Source: an uncultured Bacteroidota bacterium
Lineage (GTDB): Bacteria > Bacteroidota > Bacteroidia > 2-12-FULL-35-15
Assembly (NCBI GenBank): GCA_903833025.1
Contig: CAILDT010000827.1
Coordinates: 1-13,475, forward strand
DNA: 13,475 nucleotides
Reading direction: 5' to 3'
In this document: piece by piece, positions 1 to 7,885 of the stretch
Layout: every line of letters begins with the position of its first letter
How positions within the stretch are numbered: the stretch's first letter is position 1
Made by a program: the position numbers and the translations under genes
Notes under the pieces: generated by a model
Database searches by the model: none
Told to the model about the DNA's origin: nothing
Seen by the model: only the letters and a program-made list of their open reading frames with translations

Positions 1-981
1 GCTGGTGCAACTTCGGTAATGTTTGAGGGTGTGCCTACTTACCCTGATGCAGGGCGGTTTTGGCAAGTGACAGATAAATATAAAGTAAATATATTTTACA
101 CTGCACCTACCGCAATTCGTGCGTTGGAAGCAGCAGGTTTGGATTTTGTAAAACCTTATAAGCTTGATTCGTTAAAAGTGCTGGGTAGTGTTGGAGAGCC
201 GATTAATGAAGAGGCGTGGAACTGGTACAATGAAAATATAGGAAAAGGTAAATGCCCAATTGTTGATACGTGGTGGCAAACGGAAACTGGAGGAATACTA
301 ATTTCCCCGTTGGCTGGTATAACGAAAACAAAACCAAGTTTTGCTACTTTACCTTTACCTGGAGTGCAGCCAATCATTCTGGATGAAAAAGGAAATGAGA
401 TTATTGGAAATGGTGTGGAAGGAAACTTATGTATTAAATTTCCTTTCCCATCCATCATCCGCACCACTTACGGCGACCACGAACGATGCAAACAAAATTA
501 TTTTGCCACATATCCCAATTTGTATTTTACAGGAGATGGTTGCAGACGTGATGAGGATGGGTATTATAGAATAACAGGGCGAGTGGATGATGTGATGAAT
601 GTAAGTGGTCATCGCATTGGAACAGCCGAAGTAGAAAGTGCAATAAATATGCACATTGATATTGTTGAATCTGCTGTGGTAGGTTATCCCCACGATATTA
701 AAGGACAAGGAATTTATGCTTATGTAATTTGTACAAATAACAATAAAGATGTTGAAACATTACGAAAAGAAATCCTTGCTGAAGTAACTAAAGCTATTGG
801 TCCGATAGCAAAACCCGATAAAATTCAAGTGGTAACAGGTTTGCCAAAAACAAGAAGCGGAAAGATTATGCGAAGAATATTGCGAAAAATTGCAGAGGGA
901 GAAATAAATAATTTAGGAGATATTTCTACCCTTTTAGACCCATTAGTAGTGGAAGAAATCAAAGCCGGAGCAATAAAATAA
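1..981 (+). CDS. acs: Acetyl-CoA synthetase (AMP-forming), 3' part, 5' end outside the window
   Basis: This enzyme activates acetate to acetyl-CoA through an acetyl-AMP intermediate in the cytoplasm. The frame is open from base 1, so the gene enters from the left; the first methionine (base 19) is internal, because the upstream codons already read GATSV, part of the family motif GATSVMFEG. Visible motifs are WWQTETGG (bases 271-294, adenylate binding), YFTGDGCRRDEDGYY (bases 523-567), the hinge/A8 region GRVDDVMNVSGHR, and PKTRSGKIMRR near the C-terminus. The lysine of SGK (bases 862-864) aligns with the catalytic lysine whose acetylation switches off Acs in other bacteria. About 326 codons are present; family members have roughly 640-650 residues, so about half is missing. 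No acetyltransferase or deacetylase gene is visible nearby. Propionyl-CoA synthetase is the main alternative; the overall match favours Acs. Confidence 0.95.
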   Translation, partial: AGATSVMFEGVPTYPDAGRFWQVTDKYKVNIFYTAPTAIRALEAAGLDFVKPYKLDSLKVLGSVGEPINEEAWNWYNENIGKGKCPIVDTWWQTETGGILISPLAGITKTKPSFATLPLPGVQPIILDEKGNEIIGNGVEGNLCIKFPFPSIIRTTYGDHERCKQNYFATYPNLYFTGDGCRRDEDGYYRITGRVDDVMNVSGHRIGTAEVESAINMHIDIVESAVVGYPHDIKGQGIYAYVICTNNNKDVETLRKEILAEVTKAIGPIAKPDKIQVVTGLPKTRSGKIMRRILRKIAEGEINNLGDISTLLDPLVVEEIKAGAIK

Positions 982-1035
982 ATCCAGTTTATTATTAAAA
1001 TTTTGTTAAAACTAAATTAGTACCTGAATTTCCTT

Positions 1036-1043
1036 TATCTTCG
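1036..1043 (+). promoter_or_regulatory. Possible -7 element (TATCTTCG) for the operon starting at 1063
   Basis: TATCTTCG differs by one base from the Bacteroidota -7 consensus TAnnTTTG and would leave a leader of under 20 nt. No TTTG stands at the usual distance; the nearest, at 1002-1005, is about 30 nt away. This is weak support. Confidence 0.25.
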
Positions 1044-1062
1044 TTTTTTCAAAATACAAAAA

Positions 1063-1782
1063 GTGTCTGACAGTTTAGTAATTATACCAACATACAATGA
1101 GAAAGAAAATATCGAGCGAATGATTCGCAAGGTGTTTTCTTTATCACATCCTTTTCATTTATTAATTATTGACGATGGCTCGCCTGATGGCACAGCATCT
1201 ATTGTTAAACGGTTAATGCAGGAATATCCTAATAGATTATTTATCGAAGAGCGTGCTGGTAAATTAGGTTTAGGGACTGCATATATTCACGGTTTTGGTT
1301 GGGCATTAAAACTCAAGTATGAATATATTTTCGAAATGGATTGCGATTTTTCTCATAATCCTGATGATTTAATTCGCTTGCGAGATGCCTGTGTAAATGG
1401 TGCAGATATGGCAATTGGTTCGCGATACGTGAAAGAAGGAAAAATTGAAAACTGGCCCAAAGGACGCGTGTTGATGTCTTACTTTGCCTCTGTTTATGTG
1501 CGTATAATTTTAGGTGTGAGAATAAGAGATACTACAGCGGGTTTTAAATGTTATACAAGAAAAGTGCTGGAACAAATTAAATTTAATGAAATAAAATTTG
1601 TGGGTTATGCTTTTCAAATAGAAATGAAATACACTGCATACAAACTCGGATTTAAAATTGCTGAAGTCCCGATAACCTTTACTGACAGGACGGAAGGAGT
1701 TTCAAAAATGAGCAAAGGAATATTTAAAGAAGCATTTTGGGGAGTGCTTCAAATGCGTTTTAAAAAATCAATTAAATTATAA
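1063..1782 (+). CDS. Polyprenol-phosphate mannose synthase (GT2, DPM1-like)
   Basis: This is a GT-A fold family 2 glycosyltransferase of the dolichol/polyprenol monophosphomannose synthase type, expected to move mannose from GDP-mannose to a polyprenyl phosphate at the inner face of the membrane for later glycan or glycoprotein assembly. In order it shows IIPTYNE (residues 7-13), LIIDDGSPDGT (34-44, nucleotide binding), EMDCDFSHNP with the metal-binding DxD at 93-95, GSRYV (119-123), DTTAGFKCY (156-164) and FTDR (206-209). At 239 residues it is the short soluble form with no C-terminal membrane helices. The start is GTG: it gives MSDSLVIIPTYNE, which matches family N-termini as I know them, and no upstream ATG fits. 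The next gene starts 8 nt downstream. The sugar specificity is inferred from the family. Confidence 0.88.
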   Translation: MSDSLVIIPTYNEKENIERMIRKVFSLSHPFHLLIIDDGSPDGTASIVKRLMQEYPNRLFIEERAGKLGLGTAYIHGFGWALKLKYEYIFEMDCDFSHNPDDLIRLRDACVNGADMAIGSRYVKEGKIENWPKGRVLMSYFASVYVRIILGVRIRDTTAGFKCYTRKVLEQIKFNEIKFVGYAFQIEMKYTAYKLGFKIAEVPITFTDRTEGVSKMSKGIFKEAFWGVLQMRFKKSIKL

Positions 1783-1790
1783 ATTACTTT

Positions 1791-3014
1791 ATGAAAAAAA
1801 TCGCTACTCTGTTTTTAATTTTAAGTTCATCACTTATTTATGGACAGAATATAAAAACCGAACAAATAAAAAAACACATTCAATTTCTTGCTGATGATAA
1901 ATTAAAAGGCAGAGGCACAAGTTCTCCTGAAGAACTTGTTGCCGCAAATTACATTGCAGAAAGCTTTAAGAGTGATGGATTACAGCCGAAAGGGAATAGC
2001 GATAATTATTTTTACACTTTCAAATTTAAAAAACCAAAAGATAAAAGCGATACCATCGGTGGAGAAACTGTTTCTGCAATGGATGTGGTTGGTTATTTAG
2101 ATAATCAAGCGGAATATACTGTGGTTATTGGCGGACACTATGACCATCTCGGAATGGGAATGGACCATAATTCTCTTGATGCAAATCCGGAAGGAAAAAT
2201 TCATAATGGAGCTGATGATAACGCATCAGGTACGGCAGGTGTTTTGGAGCTTGCCAGATATTTTTCTCAAAACAAGCACAAAGAAAAATTTAACTTTCTC
2301 TTCATTTGTTTCTCTGGTGAAGAGCTAGGATTATTTGGTTCTAAACGATTTTGCGAAAATCCGACCATTGATTTTAAGAAAGTAGATTATATGATTAATA
2401 TGGATATGATTGGTCGTTTGAATGATTCTACAAAAAAGTTGATTGTTTATGGAGTAGGTACTGCGCCCGATTGGGTTCCGTTGATTGATAAAACTCCAAC
2501 TTCTTTCTCTATTAAAAAAGACAGTGCAGGTGTTGGTCCTTCCGACCAAACTTCTTTTTATCTAAAAGATATTCCTGTTCTGCATTTCTTTACCGGTCAA
2601 CATTCCGATTACCACAGACCGACTGATGATATTGATAAAATAAATTTTGAAGGAGAGAAAGATGTACTTGAATACATTGTAAAAATAATAGAACAAACAG
2701 AAACTCTTCCGAAGATGACATTTTTAAAAACAAGAAATACGGAAGCGGGAACTCGCAAATACAAAGTAACTATGGGCGTTATGCCTGATTATGCTTTTGA
2801 TGGAAAAGGAATGCGCATTGATGGTGTCACTGCCGGCAAACCTGCTGAAAAAGCAGGTTTACTGCGAGGCGATGTTGTTATCAAATTGGGAGAAACAAAA
2901 GTGGAGAGCACAATGGATTATATGAAAGGGCTATCTAACTTCAATAAAGGCGATACTACAGAGATAATAGTTTTGAGAGATGGGAAGGAAATTAAATTAA
3001 CGGTAACATTTTAA
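1791..3014 (+). CDS. Secreted M28 family zinc metallopeptidase with C-terminal PDZ domain
   Basis: The protein begins with a clear signal peptide (MKKIATLFLILSSSLIYG, cut near residue 18), so it acts outside the cytoplasm. The peptidase core has the M28 co-catalytic zinc set: H116 and D118 in GGHYDHLG, bridging D143 in NGADDNASG, catalytic base E177 and ligand E178 in SGEELGLFGS, D205 in NMDMIGR, and H275 in DYHRPTDD. All expected ligands are present, so it should be active as an aminopeptidase or carboxypeptidase-like exopeptidase. Residues about 325-407 form a PDZ domain (DGVTAGKPAEKAGLLRGDVV), probably for substrate or partner binding. M28 plus PDZ is common in Bacteroidota. It lies 8 nt after the glycosyltransferase gene, and its stop codon directly abuts the ATG of dihydroorotase, so co-transcription is very likely. 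The substrate is unknown. Confidence 0.92.
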   Translation: MKKIATLFLILSSSLIYGQNIKTEQIKKHIQFLADDKLKGRGTSSPEELVAANYIAESFKSDGLQPKGNSDNYFYTFKFKKPKDKSDTIGGETVSAMDVVGYLDNQAEYTVVIGGHYDHLGMGMDHNSLDANPEGKIHNGADDNASGTAGVLELARYFSQNKHKEKFNFLFICFSGEELGLFGSKRFCENPTIDFKKVDYMINMDMIGRLNDSTKKLIVYGVGTAPDWVPLIDKTPTSFSIKKDSAGVGPSDQTSFYLKDIPVLHFFTGQHSDYHRPTDDIDKINFEGEKDVLEYIVKIIEQTETLPKMTFLKTRNTEAGTRKYKVTMGVMPDYAFDGKGMRIDGVTAGKPAEKAGLLRGDVVIKLGETKVESTMDYMKGLSNFNKGDTTEIIVLRDGKEIKLTVTF

Positions 3015-4355
3015 ATGAAAATATTAATAAAAAATGCCAACATTGTAAATGAAGGAAAGGTCATTAAAGGCGATGTGTTGATTGAGAATAATTTTATTTC
3101 AAAAATTTCTGAAACAGAAATTACAACAAAAGCAAATAAAGTAATTGATGCTGAAGGAAAATATTTATTTCCGGGTTGTATTGATGACCAAGTGCATTTT
3201 CGTGAGCCAGGTTTAACTCATAAAGGAGAAATATATACCGAAGCAAAAGCAGCGGTGGCGGGTGGTGTAACTTCTTATATGGAAATGCCAAACACTATTC
3301 CGAATGCGCTAACACAAAAATTATTGGAGGATAAATATAAAAGAGCTTCAGAAGTTTCTCTTGCTAATTATTCTTTTTATATGGGTGCTTCAAATGATAA
3401 CCTTGCTGAAGTTTTAAAAACAAATAAAAAAAATGTATGCGGGGTTAAAGTATTTATGGGTTCGTCAACGGGAAATATGTTGGTGGATAATGCTGAAACC
3501 CTAGAAGCTCTTTTTTCAAAATGCAAATTATTAATTGCAGTGCATTGTGAAGATGAAGAAACAATAAAAAAGAATTTAGCTCAATACAAAACACATTATG
3601 GTGAAAATATTACTGCCCAAATGCACCCTTTGATTCGCACTACTGAAGCGTGCTATAAATCATCCTCATTTGCATTTGAACTTGCTAAAAAACACAATAC
3701 TCGTTTACACATATTACATATTTCTTCTGCACTGGAGCTAAATTTATTTAATGCAACTATGCATCTTCCTCTTAAAGAAAAAAGAATCACTGCTGAAGTT
3801 TGTATTCATCATCTATGGTTTACGGATGCTGATTATGCACGACTTGGTAATTTAATAAAATGGAATCCTGCCATTAAATCAAATTCAGATAAAGTTCATT
3901 TGTTAAGAGGATTGATGGATAACCGCCTTGACGTAATTGCTACTGACCACGCACCACATACGTTGGATGAAAAAATGCAACCTTATTTACAAGCGCCATC
4001 GGGCGGTCCGTTGGTTCAACATTCTTTAGTTGCAATGCTTGAGTTTTTTCATAACAGACAACTTACTCTTGAAAAAATTGCAGAGAAAATGTCGCACGCA
4101 GTTGCCGATTGTTTTAATATTTCGAAACGTGGGTATATTCGTGAAGGTTATTATGCTGATTTGGTTTTGGTGGATTTGAATTATCATTGGACTGTTACAA
4201 AGAAAAATCTTTTATATAAATGCGGGTGGTCGCCATTCGAGTGGCAGTTGTTTCGTTCCAAGGTTATGCAAACATTTGTAAATGGTAATTTAGTTTACGA
4301 TGATGGAGTGTTTGACGAAAAAACAAAAGGTGAACGACTGCTTTTCGAAAATTAA
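3015..4355 (+). CDS. pyrC: Dihydroorotase (class I / hydantoinase-like amidohydrolase)
   Basis: It catalyses reversible cyclisation of carbamoyl-aspartate to dihydroorotate in pyrimidine synthesis. The amidohydrolase barrel shows DDQVHFREPG (residues 57-66), substrate arginine R63, MEMPNT (89-94), GVKVFMGSSTG (143-153) where K145 aligns with the carboxylated lysine of hydantoinase-type enzymes, HCED with H177, LHILHIS with H235, and ATDHAPH with D311. The usual HxH pair of the first metal motif is Q59-V60-H61; as far as I recall, this glutamine is typical of Bacteroidota sequences and not damage. The C-terminal GYIREGYYADLVLVDL is the usual second beta-sandwich strand. At 446 residues it has full length. 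The ATG overlaps no gene but directly follows the preceding stop, pointing to translational coupling. Allantoinase or dihydropyrimidinase are alternatives, but FREPG favours dihydroorotase. Confidence 0.88.
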   Translation: MKILIKNANIVNEGKVIKGDVLIENNFISKISETEITTKANKVIDAEGKYLFPGCIDDQVHFREPGLTHKGEIYTEAKAAVAGGVTSYMEMPNTIPNALTQKLLEDKYKRASEVSLANYSFYMGASNDNLAEVLKTNKKNVCGVKVFMGSSTGNMLVDNAETLEALFSKCKLLIAVHCEDEETIKKNLAQYKTHYGENITAQMHPLIRTTEACYKSSSFAFELAKKHNTRLHILHISSALELNLFNATMHLPLKEKRITAEVCIHHLWFTDADYARLGNLIKWNPAIKSNSDKVHLLRGLMDNRLDVIATDHAPHTLDEKMQPYLQAPSGGPLVQHSLVAMLEFFHNRQLTLEKIAEKMSHAVADCFNISKRGYIREGYYADLVLVDLNYHWTVTKKNLLYKCGWSPFEWQLFRSKVMQTFVNGNLVYDDGVFDEKTKGERLLFEN

Positions 4356-4405
4356 TTTTCCTTCTTTTATAATATATAATTCATAATCTATAATTTCTTC
4401 CACCC

Positions 4406-5758
4406 TTGCTTTACTGGATAATAAAACCTTTCGTAGCTATTTTTTTTAGAGTCTTTTATAAAATTGGTTATAAAGGCAGAGAAAATATTCCTCTCAATAC
4501 TCCCGTGGTTCTTGCACCTAATCACGTAAATGCTTTTATCGACCCTGTTGCTTTAGGATTACTAACTCGAAGAAAAGTTCGTTTCTTCGCTCGTGGCGAT
4601 GTGTTTAAAGGGTGGCTTGCTAAAACTGTTTTGGGCAGTATGGGCATCAGCCCTATGTACAGGATACAAGAGGGGTATGCAGAAATAAAAAAGAACGATA
4701 AAACTTTTGAAGAATGCAGAAGACGACTAACCGCAAATCAAGTTATTTTATTATTCCCCGAAGGTATTTGTGTGCAAGAACGTAGATTGCGACCATTGAA
4801 AAAAGGGCTTGCTCGCATTATTTTCCAAACAGAAGAAACATTGGATTTTAAAAAAGATGTGTTAGTTATTCCAGTCGGATTAAATTATACTGCAGCTTAT
4901 AAATTCAGAAGTAAATTATTTATTGACATTGGGAAACCTATATCTATAAAGGAATACGAAGCAAGCTTTAAACAGGACAAAGTAAGAACGATAAATGATT
5001 TTACAAAAATGTTTGAGCAAAAAATGGCGGAACATTTAGTAATCATAAAAAATAAAGATAATGATAAACTGATAGAAGATATTGAAGAAATTTATTTTCA
5101 TCAATGGATAAAAGATAGAAACGACACGCATAAAAGTTTGGAAAGGCAGTACCAGGCAACGCGCGAAATAGCTTCAATGATTAATGTACTGGATACAGAA
5201 TATCCTCAAATAATTGAATCATTAAAAGAAACAACGAGTACATATATAAAGGAATTAAATAAATTTAATTTGCGCGACCATTTGCTTCGACCTGAAAACA
5301 TAAGCAAAATGAATTTCTTGAGTTTTATTTTTGAAAGTCAATTAATATTATGGGGAAGTATAATTTATTTTTTCGGTTTAATAATGAATTATCCTCCTTA
5401 TTATTTCGCAAAATTATTTTCCACAAAAAAAATTAAGAACATCGAATTTTTTGCTTCAGTATATGCAAATGTGGCGATGGTATTTTGGGGAATTTATTAT
5501 GCGATACAAATTTTAACATTCGCGTTGGTGTTTCGTAATTGGATGTCGCTCGGAATTTATGCGCTCACAATTCCCGTTTTGGGTTTTTATTGTTTATGGT
5601 TTTATCCAATCCGACAAAAAATATTTGGCAGGTGGCGATTATTGCGAATGGTGAGAAAAGATAAAACCAGTGTGGAGAATTTAGTAAAAGTACGCGCTGA
5701 AATTATTTTGGAACTAGAAAATGCAAAAAGGACGTACATCGAGTTTTTAAAATCGTAA
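4406..5758 (+). CDS. PlsC-type acyltransferase with C-terminal membrane domain
   Basis: This is a glycerophospholipid acyltransferase-family protein (1-acylglycerol-3-phosphate acyltransferase fold), expected to transfer an acyl chain onto a lipid acceptor at the inner membrane. Residues 1-20 form a hydrophobic anchor. Motif I is NHVNAFID (N39, H40, D46), a form of NHX4D; motif III is FPEG (117-120); VLVIPVGLNY (152-161) matches motif IV. Residues 210-300 are charged and probably helical, followed by hydrophobic segments near 303-327, 347-376 and 380-400. At 450 residues it is much longer than the roughly 200-250 of ordinary PlsC. The start is TTG at 4406: a stop lies in frame at 4391-4393 and there is no early ATG, while the TTG gives the expected MLYWIIKPFV. 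A 50-nt AT-rich spacer separates it from pyrC; it probably belongs to the same operon. The acceptor lipid is unknown. Confidence 0.85.
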   Translation: MLYWIIKPFVAIFFRVFYKIGYKGRENIPLNTPVVLAPNHVNAFIDPVALGLLTRRKVRFFARGDVFKGWLAKTVLGSMGISPMYRIQEGYAEIKKNDKTFEECRRRLTANQVILLFPEGICVQERRLRPLKKGLARIIFQTEETLDFKKDVLVIPVGLNYTAAYKFRSKLFIDIGKPISIKEYEASFKQDKVRTINDFTKMFEQKMAEHLVIIKNKDNDKLIEDIEEIYFHQWIKDRNDTHKSLERQYQATREIASMINVLDTEYPQIIESLKETTSTYIKELNKFNLRDHLLRPENISKMNFLSFIFESQLILWGSIIYFFGLIMNYPPYYFAKLFSTKKIKNIEFFASVYANVAMVFWGIYYAIQILTFALVFRNWMSLGIYALTIPVLGFYCLWFYPIRQKIFGRWRLLRMVRKDKTSVENLVKVRAEIILELENAKRTYIEFLKS

Positions 5759-6051
5759 CCCAATTATTGCCATTTTTTTTGGCACATTATCATTCCCGAC
5801 CACTTTCAAGCTCTTAAAACGCATTTGTGAAGGTTTTATGATTTTTGAAAAGCAAAATAAGCCCAATTCAGGGTTATGAAACCTTGAAAATTACACTATA
5901 AATTCCTAATCGGCTTAAAAAGCCCCTTTAAACAGATTTATTTGACCACCTCATTCATACTTTTTGTTCTATCCCAAACATCAATCTCTTTGAAATTTTA
6001 AACCAGAAAGTAGTCAATTTACTAATTACTAATGTATTAATAACGGTTTGC
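5759..6051. other. Gene-free AT-rich spacer before the 21-bp array
   Basis: I see no gene here. A weak hairpin (TGCCA 5768-5772 with TGGCA 5780-5784) has its T-run in the loop and not after the stem. A second (GGCTT 5912-5916 with AAGCC 5920-5924) is also unconvincing. From 5932 onward one + frame is open into the array but has no start codon. Confidence 0.6.
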
Positions 6052-6324
6052 ACTCCATTTGCAAAAGGAAGTACTCCATTTCGGAAGGATAGTACTCCAT
6101 TTCGGAAGGACAGTACTCCATTTCGAAAGGACAGTACTCCATTTCGGAAGGACAGTACTCCATTTCGGAAGGATAGTACTCCATTTCGGAAGGATAGTAC
6201 TCCATTTCGGAAGAACAGTACTCCATTTCGGAAGGATAGTACTCCATTTCGGAAAGATAGTATTAGATTTAGGAAAGATAGTATTACATTTAGGAAGAAT
6301 AGTACTATACTTAGGAAAGATAGT
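6052..6324. repeat. Tandem array of 13 units of 21 bp (array A)
   Basis: Units begin at 6052 and every 21 bp after it (6073, 6094, 6115, 6136, 6157, 6178, 6199, 6220, 6241, 6262, 6283, 6304) with no indel. The core of the unit is CCATTTCGGAAGGATAGT, preceded by ACT. Units 2, 6, 7 and 9 are identical; units 3-5, 8 and 10 differ by one or two transitions; the outer units (1 and 11-13) are the most divergent, as expected of an array homogenised at its centre. The palindrome AGTACT is formed at nearly every unit junction (ten copies). There are no spacers, so it is not CRISPR. Because 21 is a multiple of 3, several frames stay open without being genes. It lies between the acyltransferase gene and the DUF72 promoter, 12 bp before the latter's -33 element. 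Its function is unknown. Confidence 0.95.
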
Positions 6325-6335
6325 ATTAGAATTGG

Positions 6336-6371
6336 TTTGGTAGAAACGTATTGAGCAATTTAGTATTTTTG
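6336..6371 (+). promoter_or_regulatory. Bacteroidota-type promoter of the DUF72 gene
   Basis: TTTG at 6336-6339 and TATTTTTG at 6364-6371, a perfect TAnnTTTG, are separated by 24 nt, slightly more than usual. The -7 element lies 27 nt before the ATG at 6399. The -33 element starts 11 bp after the last complete array A unit. Confidence 0.6.
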
Positions 6372-6398
6372 AAGATGAAAAATTCAAAATAACCATCA

Positions 6399-7313
6399 AT
6401 GAAATTCGGAAGTGTAGAAAATATTAAAGGCATAGATTTATCCTTGCCTAAAGACCACCCAGATACTGCGAAAGTATTGAAAGGCAAAGAAGCAAAAAAA
6501 CTAAATGTGTTTGTTGGCTGTGCAAAATGGAACAAAGTAGATTTGAAAAACTTTTATCCGAAAGGAACAAAAGATGAGTTGGCTTATTACTCTAAGCAAT
6601 TCAACAGCATAGAACTAAACGCTACATTTTATCAGGCGTATGGAAAAGAGCAATATGAAAAGTGGCGAGAAAAAACACCAAAAGGATTTAAGTTTTTTCC
6701 TAAAATTCCTCAAACAATAAGTCATTTAAAACGCCTGAATAATGTTTCTGCACTTGTAGAAGAATTTTGTAATTCGGCTGCAAGTCTGGAAGAAAAACTT
6801 GGTATGATATTTTTACAAATGAATGATAATTTTAAACCAAAAGATTTTGAAAGATTAGAAAAATTTGTTGTTGAATTTCCAAAAGGAATTCCGTTGGCAA
6901 TTGAGCTTCGCAATGCGGAATGGTTTAACGACAAAGCGATAATGGACAAAACTTGTGAGTTGTTTAAAAAACATAATGTTGCAAATATTATTGTAGATAC
7001 TGCTGGCAGAAGAGATATGATTCATATGCGACTGACCACTCCTGTTGCTTTTGTGCGGTATGTGGGTGCAAACCACGAAAGTGATTATAGCCGCTTAGAC
7101 CCTTGGATAGAACGAATTATTAAATGGAAAAAAGAAGGGCTGAAAGAATTATATTTTTTTATTCATCAAAACCACGAGTTGGAGTCGCCACTTTTATCTG
7201 CTTATTTTATTGAGAAAATAAATCCGTTGTTGAATTTGGATTTACATATTCCGGTTAAACCTGAAACGGTTAAGAAGAAGGATTTGAAGGGGCAAGGCGA
7301 TTTGTTTTTGTAA
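6399..7313 (+). CDS. DUF72 family protein (YecE-like)
   Basis: This is a full-length DUF72 protein, 304 residues, a TIM-barrel-like family found in most bacteria whose biochemical role is not firmly known. Recognisable family segments are VFVGCAKW (residues 37-44), YYSKQFNSIELNATFYQ (63-79), KGFKFFPKIPQTISH (95-109), LGMIFLQMNDNF (134-145), IPLAIELRNAEWF (164-176) and FVRYVGAN (218-225). About 35 residues precede the usual start of the domain, and the ATG at 6399 is the first in frame after the promoter. It appears to be a single-gene unit with its own promoter, downstream of the 21-bp array, and it ends only 7 nt from the convergent di-iron protein gene, with no visible terminator between them. 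Confidence 0.9.
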   Translation: MKFGSVENIKGIDLSLPKDHPDTAKVLKGKEAKKLNVFVGCAKWNKVDLKNFYPKGTKDELAYYSKQFNSIELNATFYQAYGKEQYEKWREKTPKGFKFFPKIPQTISHLKRLNNVSALVEEFCNSAASLEEKLGMIFLQMNDNFKPKDFERLEKFVVEFPKGIPLAIELRNAEWFNDKAIMDKTCELFKKHNVANIIVDTAGRRDMIHMRLTTPVAFVRYVGANHESDYSRLDPWIERIIKWKKEGLKELYFFIHQNHELESPLLSAYFIEKINPLLNLDLHIPVKPETVKKKDLKGQGDLFL

Positions 7314-7320
7314 AAGAAAG

Positions 7321-7884
7321 TTATTTTTTACAATAAACATCGCTTTCTTCAACAGGATATTTTTTATCAAGGTCGATATTATTAAATCCTTTTTTATTTC
7401 CCCAGCTAAATATTTTTTCAAAAAAAGGAAGTAGTTTATTTGTTTTTATTTGTTCAAGAAAATAAACTTCGTGCTCTTTTTCTTTTATTCCCATTTCATA
7501 AAGTGTTCTGTCGTGTTCTTTTATTCCCAGAGAATTAAAAAAATGTTTCATCCTGAAATACTCGCAAACGTTGCCGCTTTCCAGTCGTCCAGCAAAATAA
7601 AAAGGCATAAACCAACCGATAACGTAACAACTTCCTGAAATAATTTTCCCAACAATATGAAACCGAAATTCGTAATATTTAGAAATTGGAATTGAATATT
7701 GGTTCATTATTTTCAATACTTCTTCTCTGTGATTCCACTCATCAATTTCTATTTGATGTATTGCTTTTTTCTCTTCTGGATTTTTAACCGCACCTGCGTG
7801 ACCTTGATAAGCAAAGGCAGCTGCCTTTTCTGCTGAATATGCTTTCTTTAATAAATCAACTAATTCAGGATGGTCGAGTTGCAT
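7321..7884 (-). CDS. Ferritin-like di-iron protein (Coq7-like)
   Basis: The 187-residue protein has the two-fold E...ExxH pattern of a four-helix-bundle di-iron site: E19 with E49-W-N-H52, and E108 with E135-K-E-H138, at spacings of 30 and 27 residues. Residues about 76-100 are hydrophobic and glycine-rich, similar to the membrane-facing region of Coq7/demethoxyubiquinone hydroxylases, so a membrane-associated hydroxylase or oxidase is plausible. A rubrerythrin-like or MiaE-like role is also possible. It is the last gene of a minus-strand operon: its ATG follows the VOC gene stop with one base between (TAATATG). The substrate is unknown; Bacteroidota generally use menaquinone, so a true ubiquinone step would be unexpected. 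The di-iron site is read directly from the sequence; the Coq7 relation is my inference. Confidence 0.72.
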   Translation of the reverse strand: MQLDHPELVDLLKKAYSAEKAAAFAYQGHAGAVKNPEEKKAIHQIEIDEWNHREEVLKIMNQYSIPISKYYEFRFHIVGKIISGSCYVIGWFMPFYFAGRLESGNVCEYFRMKHFFNSLGIKEHDRTLYEMGIKEKEHEVYFLEQIKTNKLLPFFEKIFSWGNKKGFNNIDLDKKYPVEESDVYCKK

Positions 7885-7885
7885 A

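Noticed and set aside
5768..5784. Rho-independent terminator after the acyltransferase gene
   Set aside because: The 5-bp stem has its T-run in the loop, and no T-tract follows the stem.
6052..6324. CRISPR array
   Set aside because: Units are directly adjacent with no spacers, the unit is only 21 bp, and no cas gene is present. The same holds for 12826-13020.
6029..6399. Open frames with start codons through array A that read M-E-Y-Y-P-S-E or L-H-F-G-R-I-V repeats
   Set aside because: They are open only because 21 is a multiple of 3 and the unit has no stop in those frames. Unit-to-unit changes in these frames mostly alter the amino acid (Y/C, I/T), unlike a conserved protein.
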